DNA of 64,000 bases from Topomyia yanbarensis (Eukaryota > Arthropoda > Insecta > Diptera > Culicidae): NCBI RefSeq assembly GCF_030247195.1, contig NC_080671.1, positions 200,798,897-200,862,896 of the forward strand. Reading direction: 5' to 3'. The notes below the pieces were generated by a model, which had not been told where the DNA came from, did no database searches, and worked only from the letters and a program-made list of their open reading frames with translations. The position numbers and the translations under genes are program-made. Shown one piece after another: positions 57,440-64,000 of this stretch; the stretch's first letter is position 1; every line of letters begins with the position of its first letter.

Positions 57440-57887
57440 TATATGCAATAGACTGGTTCAATTTTTGACTTTTAGCTTCACCAGGCTCTACTGATTCCTT
57501 TTATGACCCTTAGTAATTGTGCAAATTTTGGTACCGATCGGTTGTGTCTACGGATCCTCCAAAAAATTCAAAGTATATATGGAAAAATCACCTCATCAAT
57601 CAATTCATGAGAACACTATATATTTTTAAAGGTATTCTTCTACTGAACACATTCGTGGAACATTGTAAGTTTGTGAAAACTCGCTAAGAAAAGTTATTAA
57701 CCAAAGAAGCAGCATGACTTTAAAACAAGTGGATTTTATTTTTAATCATAGCAACCCTGTTTGAATAGCTGCATCTGCCGTACGCGAGCGGTGGGTGGCA
57801 GGTCTAGTTTGTATAACGATGGAGGTATTCAAACAGGGCTACTATGATTTATAATAAAATCCATTTGTGTCATCGAAGTTCATCTTA

Positions 57888-57995
57888 TACTACGTTTACA
57901 CTACAGAGTTTAAACATGTTATAATAATTATCAACAAGAAAAATGTCATCAAGATAGCGTTAAAACACGTTTTAACTCGTAGTGTGAACGTAGTA
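57888..57995. mobile_element. TTA-flanked MITE with TACTACGTTTACACTAC ends
   Basis: Inverted ends TACTACGTTTACACTACAGA and CTCGTAGTGTGAACGTAGTA, with TTA at 57885-57887 and 57996-57998. It is 108 bp and hairpin-like ('gtttaaacatgtt' pairs with 'aaacacgttttaa'). A 3-bp TTA duplication suggests PIF/Harbinger. The right TTA is shared with the next element. Confidence 0.75.
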
Positions 57996-57998
57996 TTA

Positions 57999-58118
57999 TG
58001 CTGATTTCGGTTTTAGATCTGAGTCGCCCTAGGTTCGCTCTAATATTTACCAAATCCATACAAAAGTGACAGCTCAGAGCGAACCTAGAGCGACTCTGCT
58101 CTAAAAACGAAATCAGCA
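57999..58118. mobile_element. TTA-flanked MITE with TGCTGATTTCG ends
   Basis: Inverted arms of about 45 bp: TGCTGATTTCGGTTTTAGA ... CCTAGGTTCGCTCT, against AGAGCGAACCTAGAGCGAC ... CGAAATCAGCA. TTA lies at 57996-57998 (shared) and 58119-58121. It is 120 bp and non-coding. Confidence 0.8.
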
Positions 58119-58247
58119 TTATTGTCGTAAAAGACAATAAATAGGAACGTTCTAGCAATCTGTCGTGATCACCGTGGAAGCACATGGGATGTCAGGGTAA
58201 AGGTTTCTAGTTTACTTGAGGCCTCATGAACAACTACATAGTATAAG

Positions 58248-58896
58248 TCAGTATGGATCCAAACCATTCATTTTGCTAATATGTTGGTATTGCAAAGGTA
58301 ATTTTATTTTACTTCCCGTGGAGAACTCGATACCTAACTGGAGGGTCCAAGCAGACAAAGTGTCCAATGTATCTTGCAATGGTCCTTGCAAATCGACGGC
58401 TTTGGGACCTGCAACAGAGCCGTCATCTGCAAGCTGTCTTAGTGTGCAGGAATTGACAAGACATTCGTCAATGTTATACACGTAAAAGTTGTAGAGAAGG
58501 GGGCTTAGACAGGAGCTCTGGGGAAGACACATGCAGCTAATTCGTGATGTCGACAAATCACCATGCGAAAAATGCATGTGTTTTTCAGACAGCAAGTTTG
58601 GCAAAAAGTTGTTTAGAGTCGGTGAAAGACCATGCTGGTACAGCTTCTCAGAAAGAATTTTCAAAGAAACTGATTCAAAAGCCCCCTTTATATCTAGGAA
58701 AACTGATGCGATCTGCTCTTTGCTAGCTTAAGCCATTTGAATTTCTATTGGGAGCAACGCAAGACAGTCGTTCGTCCCTTTGCCTTTGCCGAAACCAAAT
58801 TGTGTATCCGACAGTAAGCCATTTGCTTCAACCCATGTGTCGAGCGAAATAAGATCATTTTCTCGAATAAATTTCGGATGCGGGATATCATTGCAC
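58248..58896 (-). pseudogene. Reverse transcriptase fragment of the RNase H-bearing non-LTR family
   Basis: Minus-strand frames run from ISRIRNLFEKMIL (58880) through a decayed motif A region to KILSEKLYQHGLSPTLNNFL, then CLPQSSCLSPLLYNFYVYNI (motif B with changes), then RQLADDG (motif C, double Asp kept), and lose the match after LDTLSAWTLQLGIEFST. It is closely similar to 61579-62103. The upstream end coincides with a TTAA at 58897, where two small MITEs are inserted. Stops and frame changes make it inactive. Confidence 0.85.
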
Positions 58897-58900
58897 TTAA

Positions 58901-58994
58901 GCCAGTGAAATTACTGGAGTGCAAACGTTTGCATTCAGAATCAGTTGCGACTGATGCTGAATGCAAACGCTTGCACTCCAGTATTTTCATTGGC
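58901..58994. mobile_element. TTAA-flanked palindromic MITE
   Basis: 94 bp that is almost one perfect palindrome: GCCAGTGAAATTACTGGAGT ... and, reversed, GCCAATGAAAATACTGGAGT, continuing through GCAAACG.TTGCATTCAG to the centre. TTAA lies at 58897-58900 and 58995-58998. Five or so mismatches between the arms. The TTAA duplication suggests piggyBac-type mobilisation. Confidence 0.85.
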
Positions 58995-58998
58995 TTAA

Positions 58999-59105
58999 CC
59001 TTCCGGAAGTCGAGCTTATGGCCCACTGAACAAGCAGCCGCTGGTGCCCTAAGACGATTTCGCTAGATTTTCAGAGTAGCGTGCACTAGCGCGACTGCCG
59101 GAAGG
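58999..59105. mobile_element. TTAA-flanked MITE with CCTTCCGG ends
   Basis: The ends CCTTCCGGAAGTCG and CGACTGCCGGAAGG are inverted repeats; TTAA lies at 58995-58998, shared with the previous element, and at 59106-59109. It is 107 bp and GC-richer than its neighbours. TTAA plus CCTTCCGG ends resemble small piggyBac-derived MITEs of Aedes as I remember them. Confidence 0.85.
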
Positions 59106-59109
59106 TTAA

Positions 59110-59964
59110 GTACGTTTGCGTTAGCTTAAAGGTGCTATTTTTTCATTGTTTTACATTTTGAATTTCTTAAAACTAGGAAGTTACACATTTCAATGTTATT
59201 TTGTTTTATATAATGAACCTAAAAAAACTTGCAGCTTGCTAATTTACACATATACAAGAGGAGATAATATAATATTCGTAAGATTAGGGGGGCGGGTCAT
59301 TTTGTGTGTTCTTTGTATAGTAATTCACTTTATGATTTTTAGAAGGGAGATTGTTGGAGCAATTGATTATAAACTAAGCGGAACATTTTACAAGCTTAAT
59401 AACTAGAAATAACTAGAGGGAGTGGTTCAATTTTATTAAGATTAGGGGGAATTAATTAAGACTATTTTAAAGTAGTGGTACTGTTGGGCATTTATCAACG
59501 AGATTAAATATTGATCAACTAAAACTAGAAAATAAGGGGCACATAAGTTTTGGAAAGATATTCAAGGGGAAGAAGGGGGGGGGCGTGAAATCATACATCT
59601 GTGTATCAGAGACATGGGAGAGAGGGTGGACAACACTGACGGGTGAGGGGGGGGGGGGGGGGGTAGATATAAACTTTCAGTTTCCGGCATCGGGAATCAA
59701 CGGCCAGGATTACAGATTCGGACGGATGCATCATGTATTGGGACGCCGGGCGGTCTTCCTCGAGCCGGCAGGGGTTTCTCCAGACGATTTCGTAGTACCG
59801 CTAAGATACGGATCGGAAACAAACCGCGTTGCGCGTGTGGTCTCGTGTTGTTGGGTCATTCGACAGATGCTTTGTCTCGTCTTGGAGTCGCATCAGACCA
59901 TCGTTGGGGTACGGTAGGCGGAAGAGGGCACTTCTGGGAATGATAAGAGAAAAGATAGGGGCCG
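59110..59964 (-). mobile_element. 3' untranslated region of the minus-strand non-LTR element and attached sequence
   Basis: Downstream of the stop at about 59965 (minus strand) the text is C-rich on the minus strand, then A/T-rich, with no conserved frame. A 17-base G-run (59647-59663) and a second G-run at 59576-59583 break it. The frame 59585-59917 (+) is antisense to this UTR and I do not regard it as a gene. Where the UTR ends cannot be fixed; it may reach the TTAA at 59106. Confidence 0.5.
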
Positions 59965-60585
59965 TTAAATTTCGATATTGATGGTTTTTATGAACGTGTA
60001 TATAAGGAACATGTAGAGAATATCGCGGCTTGCTAGTACATCTCGAACTGGGGCGTTGGGTGATCTTCCTCGGGCCCGAAGGGAATGGAATAGTTGAGAT
60101 CTGGCAGAACAGTACTTGGCGCATGCCCAGACAATATGTTCGATCTCGTGATAACCGTTGCCACAAGTGCAGATACAGCTATCCGCGAGCCCAATACACC
60201 GGAGATGAGCGTCCAGCGTGTAGTGATTGGATATGAGGCGAGACATCACGCGGATGAAATCCAGACCCACATCTATCCTCCTGAACCAAGGTTTCGTCGA
60301 TACCTTAGGGATTATCGAGTGTAGCCACCTTCCCAGCTCACCATTGCTCCATGAAGTTTGCCAATTTTCGAGGGTTCTCTGATGAGTAATACTGAAAAAT
60401 TCGCTGAAGCTAATTGGTCTTTCATATATGTCACCTTGCAAAGCGCCCGCCTTAGCTAAAGAGTCCGCTTCTTTATTACCTGGAATGGAGCAGTGCGAGG
60501 GCAGTGTTGCTGAAAGAGCGAGAAGCCTCCTCGTTCGCCTGCAAGCGCGGGATTCACACTGTATGCACCCTACTGCTGTACGCAC
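59965..60585 (-). pseudogene. Non-LTR element: RNase H end and C-terminal Cys/His motif
   Basis: A long open stretch of about 180 codons reads HCSIPGNKEADSLAKAGALQ (last RNase H motif, with His and Asp), ENWQTSWSNGELGRWLHSII, RVMSRLISNHYTLDAHLRCI, CTCGNGYHEIEHIVWACAKY (CCHC-like) and ends FIKTINIEI. It is the most intact piece of this family here and directly comparable with 14875-15277. RNase H would remove RNA from the RNA-DNA hybrid during insertion. The frame is broken upstream near 60560. Confidence 0.88.
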
Positions 60586-60926
60586 GTTTTCGAAGAACTC
60601 TCAAATATGTGTCATCCAGCAGGAGCGGGAATTATTTTTGAGTCGTGTGAATTATCTTCCTTAGCAGTGTATCACTCGCACTCTTGTCGCCATAAGCACC
60701 CGCCTAAAGAGTCCACTTCTTCATTACGTGGGCTGGAGCAATGCGAGGGAACCCAAACTGAGGTAATCTTGTACGATCTTACAGACAAAGCACGCAGGCG
60801 CTAATTTTCCCCAGAAAATATGGAATGTGCTTTCTAGGTTTCATTGAACGGAGAGTCTGGATTGAGCTGAGGCTATCCGAGACAAAAAAGTAATGATCGG
60901 TGGGCCAATAATCAATGATCCTAAGG
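60586..60926 (-). pseudogene. Non-LTR element: RNase H start, with internal duplication
   Basis: Minus-strand frames give ELAAIQYSLRIIDYWP and FVSDSLSSIQTLRSM, the Glu and Asp motifs of RNase H, near 60870-60950. Within this part, 60692-60750 repeats text of 60440-60500 ('aaagagtccrcttctt.atta', 'ctggar..ggagca.tgcga'). Either a segment was duplicated, or the 3' part belongs to a second copy joined here. Stops are present. Confidence 0.65.
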
Positions 60927-61724
60927 CTATACTGAATAGCAGCAAGTTCTGCGACGTAAACTGAAGCTTATGGATGTGTCGAAGGATACAGTTGAATCAG
61001 AATCATGGAGGAGATTGACACGTTTGGGATAACACGAAGAAGGATTGATATTTTGTGCCATGTAATCGAAGTACAAGGACATTAATCGGGTTTGACAATA
61101 GAGCTCGACAAGCCTTTCGAAATTTGCAATTACTAACGGGTTTAAGATATCGCATCGGATGAGCAATCGATATGAGAGGTTCCAAAATCGATTTTTCAGC
61201 GGAAGGAGCCCGCCAGAACTTCTCATCGTATGTGTCGAGTGCATGCAACCCAAAGCAATACGCAAACAACAATATTCGGATTGGATTCGCTCTAGTTTGA
61301 TGAAATGTATGTTCGCAGCGGAGCGGAAACAGAAACTCCCGTACTCCATCACCGACAATATTGTTGTTTGGCACAGCCTGATCAGGTCTCCTGGGTGGGC
61401 ACCCCACCATGTTCCGATTATTGTACGGAGAAAGTTGATCCTTTGTTGGCACTTCTGTTTCAGATACCTAATGTGACATCCCCAGGTTCCTTTAGAGTCG
61501 AACCAGACCCCGAGATATTTGAAAGTCGGAACCTGCGCAATAGTTTGACCCATTAATTGAAGCTGTAGTTGCGCTGGTTCACGCTTCCTTGAAAATACGA
61601 CCAGCTCGGTTTCTCCGTGGGGAACTCGATACCCAGATAGACAAATTGTCCAAGGTATCTTGCAATGGTCCTTGCAGATCGACAGCTTTGGGACCTGTAA
61701 TAGAGACCACACCGTCATCTGCAA
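60927..61724 (-). pseudogene. Non-LTR element: polymerase thumb and connection region
   Basis: An open frame of 265 codons includes ETELVVFSRKREPAQLQLQL, FKYLGVWFDSKGTWGCHIRY (the YLGV thumb motif) and RTIIGTWWGAHPGDLIRLCQ, then a region with LPLKNRFWNLSYRLL. The catalytic ADD motif is not in this frame; it lies just upstream, in the next frame. The first 30 residues overlap the frame change after motif C. Length and order suit the family. Confidence 0.85.
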
Positions 61725-62375
61725 GCTGCCTTAGCGTGCAGGAATTGACAAGACATTCGTCAATGTCATTCACGTAAAAGTTATGGAGAAGGGGGCTTAG
61801 ACATGAGCCCTGGGGAAGACCCATATAGCTAATTCGTGATGTCGATAAATCACCATGCGAAAAATGCATATATTTTTCAGACAGCAAGTTTAGCAAAAAG
61901 TTGTTTAGTGTCGGTGAAAGACCATGCTGGTGCAGCTTCTCAGAAAGAATTTTGATAGAAAATGAATCACAAGCCCCCTTTATATCTAGGAAAACTGATG
62001 CCATTTGCTCTTTGCTAGCATAAGCCATTTGAATTTCTGTTGAGAGTAACGCAAGACAATCGTTCGTCCCTTTTCCTGGTTTTTGAATGGCGATGACCTT
62101 CACTTGCCTCCAGTCATGAGGGAAGATATTACCTCAAGAAACTTATTAAATAAATTCAACAAGCGTCTCTTAGCAGAGTCTGGCAGATTATTTAACAGGT
62201 TAAATTTGATTCTGTCTGGCCCTGGGGCTTTATTGTTACATGACAAGAGAGCAAGTGAGAACTCCACCATCGAAAACGGTGTTTCGTTCGCGTTATCGTG
62301 AGGGGACGCGGCACGGTAGATCTTCTGTGCCGGGCGGAGTCCAGACAAACCTTCTTGGCAAAATCGAATATCCAA
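61579..62375 (-). pseudogene. Non-LTR element: reverse transcriptase palm
   Basis: The first frame (62375-62100) has NNKAPGPDRIKFNLLNNLP, the fingers motif. The second (62103-61579) has VFLDIKGACDSFS (motif A, residues 38-46), YMGLPQGSCLSPLLHNFYV (motif B, 95-105) and RQLADDG (motif C, 127-131). Motif A shows Cys where Phe is usual (GACDS for GAFDS). The catalytic Asp residues are kept. A frame change separates fingers and palm, and another follows motif C, so the enzyme is not expressed as one chain. Its product would copy element RNA at the nick. Confidence 0.9.
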
Positions 62376-63100
62376 CAGTTTGAATATTCCACGCTCTCGT
62401 TAGTACTGTTTCGGTTTCGTAAGCGCCGGGCCGTACTCCAAAGGGTGCTCATCGATGTTTCTCTCGTTAGTCCGTCGACGAACCGGCGCCAGTAGCTAAG
62501 TTTTTTGGCTTTCATCAAACTCTTCATGCGCGTTTTCGTCATTGCGTACTGTCGGTAGCTAACTGGCAGCCCGTCGTCCCTGAAGATCTTATACGCAGCG
62601 GCCTTCTCCGCGTACACGTCCGAGCACTCTTTGTCCCACCATGGATTGGGAGGACGCCCGCGTGAGTTCGCGTCTGGTACTCGTTTAGTCTGAGCTTGAA
62701 TCGCGGTATCGAGAATCAAGACAGCCAGGAACCCGTACTCTTTCTCCGGAGGAAGCTCTTGAGTGCATTTAATGCGAAACATTGATTGTATTCGGAGGCC
62801 CTGAACCGTTAGCAATATTAATTATTATTGGCAGATGGTCGCTGCCGTGGGGATCATGATCCCCAAAAGTACTCCTCCGTAAGAGTCTTCTCGATCCAAG
62901 CGAATAATATTAAAATCGTGGAAGTGTAGGGTTATTTCTGAAGTGAGCCATGTCTCGCATAGGGCAAATGCATCGCATTTCAAATTATTTAGTAAGATTT
63001 TAAACGAATCGATTTTCGGGATAATGCTTCTGCAATTCCACTTTAGAACAATGATTAAATCCGTGACCTCGTTCGATGAATTAGCCATCGAAGGATACAA
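62192..63100 (-). pseudogene. Non-LTR element: ORF2 start, endonuclease and linker
   Basis: ORF2 starts at MANSSNEV (about 63088), overlapping the ORF1 stop in ATGGCTAA. The endonuclease start is present: VLKWNCRSIIPKIDSFKILL, FALCETWLTSE (catalytic Glu) and FHDFNIIRLDRE. The frame then jumps to GDHDPHGSDHLPI, the His-containing end motif, near 62850, so roughly the middle half of the endonuclease is deleted. A linker follows (RPPNPWWDKECSDVYAEKAA, KKLSYWRRFVDGLTRETSMS) down to 62192. It resembles the apurinic-type endonuclease of Jockey/I/LOA-group elements. Confidence 0.88.
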
Positions 63101-63383
63101 TCGCTGAAAGGAGGGGCCATTTCGCAGTGAACTGCATTAAGAATGTTTTTACTGCGGGGAGAAAGCTTATCAAGATGCTTTTAAGGGGGTCAGCCATATT
63201 TAAAGCTGCAAGAATACGGTCCACAGTGTCAGAGAAATTTATTAAGTCAGCGTAGTTTTCTTTCTCTGGCTGAGATATGGGAACACTTGGGATTTTTGAT
63301 GTTCCTGGTAGTGCTGGGAACTCCTTTTCTGAGCTCAGGTTACTGAGACCGGGAGCGACTTGCAGGGCCGTCGAGAGCCGCAC
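63081..63383 (-). pseudogene. Non-LTR element: ORF1 C-terminus
   Basis: The frame includes EKEFPALPGTSKIPSVPI, INFSDTVDRILAALNMADPL and LPAVKTFLMQFTAKWPLLSA, and ends IVSFDG at the stop that overlaps the ORF2 start. This is the C-terminal part of the nucleic-acid-binding ORF1 protein; the zinc knuckles that usually precede it are missing. The upstream sequence (63362 onward) is unrelated and starts with 'cagggccgtcgagagcc', so the element is truncated or interrupted there. Confidence 0.8.
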
Positions 63384-64000
63384 AGGGCCCCAAGGCTTGT
63401 ATTACTGCCGGGCCCTTTTAAACCTATGTTATCTAGTGCAGTATGAGTTAGTATCTCTTCAGCCATGTGAAACTCGTGAGTCCGTTTCTATTAGACTCCG
63501 GTTGACTCATATTGCCACATCTACAGATAGCGTGCCAGACAGGCGAATTTCGACACCTTCTTATTCCGCGGTGTCAAAATAAGGTAAATTTGCCATAGTT
63601 ATTAGTTTTTAAATTTGTGGGTATTCAGGAATCAGTAGCGTCTGGCTCAAATGGCGCATTCCCCATGTAGATCGGAGATCTTTGCCTTGCCATGAATCTT
63701 TTTTTCATCGTGTCCGTGATGGGAAGGATTGGGGAAGTGTTAAGGTTAGGGTAAGGAAAATAGGATGTGGAGGTGCTACAATAGCAGGAATAATACTTCC
63801 AACCCACGGAGGGATTTAGAATTTGTATTTTAACAGTGATTGGATATATTTCGTTTCGCGAAACAAACGCTTCTGTCTGGTCTGGAACATAATCAGCACG
63901 CTATGTCTAACATCTTTAGCTCCATTTGTACTTTTAATTATAGATCTTAAGGAATGTCTCGAAAAGTAAATAGGAATATATTTTGACTGCAATAGGTCAC
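63384..64000. other. Sequence beyond the non-LTR element; no gene recognised
   Basis: 'cagggccgtcgagagccgca' at 63364 followed by GGGCCC words resembles the end of a hAT-like small element, and a similar start (cagggccgtcttaag) is at 7182. No matching second end could be fixed. The remainder contains only short frames. Confidence 0.35.

Noticed and set aside
59585..59917. 110-codon plus-strand frame with a Gly run
   Set aside because: Antisense to the 3' UTR of the minus-strand non-LTR element; the Gly run is the 17-base G-run.

Overview
The window looks like gene-poor, repeat-saturated nuclear DNA from an insect, most likely an Aedes-type mosquito. The base composition is AT-rich, open reading frames are short, and almost everything recognisable is a transposable-element relic. 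The species call rests on a tRNA-related SINE that I recall as Aedes Feilai, on an ITmD37E-type (D37E) mariner transposase relic, and on RNase H-bearing non-LTR retrotransposons. I recognised these by eye, with no database search.

Only one segment looks like host coding sequence: a short signal-peptide exon at about 37.54-37.70 kb on the + strand, ending at a consensus splice donor in phase 1. If it is real, the DNA downstream of it is probably a long first intron, and some DNA upstream may be promoter or 5' UTR.

0-16 kb holds a pogo-like MITE, a long foldback element bounded by G and C runs (second copy near 9.4 kb), a truncated SINE, an array of about 19 TCCATAAAA-like motifs, a 2 kb tract with a repeated 15-bp motif (CGTGACGTTACAACG) in both orientations, and the 3' end of a non-LTR element (14.9-15.4 kb). 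16.4-20.2 kb holds a D37E transposase relic cut in two by about 2.6 kb of LTR-like and MITE DNA. 22.6-24.3 kb holds a Mutator-like transposase relic carrying a MITE, the C-terminus of a second kind of non-LTR polymerase, and a second pogo-like MITE. 24.8-28.0 kb holds a nest of elements and an inverted copy of the LTR-like segment.

29.7-35.8 kb holds a short Harbinger-like MITE and a 3.4 kb element with an 8-bp target duplication (hAT-like). A TA-flanked MITE lies inside it, and a SINE with a perfect 12-bp duplication lies inside that MITE. 42.6-48.6 kb holds two neighbouring TTAA-flanked MITEs, a broken secreted-protein-like reading frame flanked by a direct repeat, and a foldback element with another MITE in its loop. 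52-55.6 kb holds a Penelope-like element relic with a GIY-YIG-like end, then a long foldback and a pair of related AT-rich repeats. 57-64 kb holds three kinds of MITE, two of them as back-to-back pairs that share one target site, and a long minus-strand non-LTR retrotransposon relic with ORF1, endonuclease, reverse transcriptase and RNase H pieces in order.

No operon, CRISPR array, rRNA gene or functional tRNA gene was seen. The coding relics do not form a pathway; they record successive layers of insertion. Target-site duplications at many elements let the order of insertion be read from the sequence.
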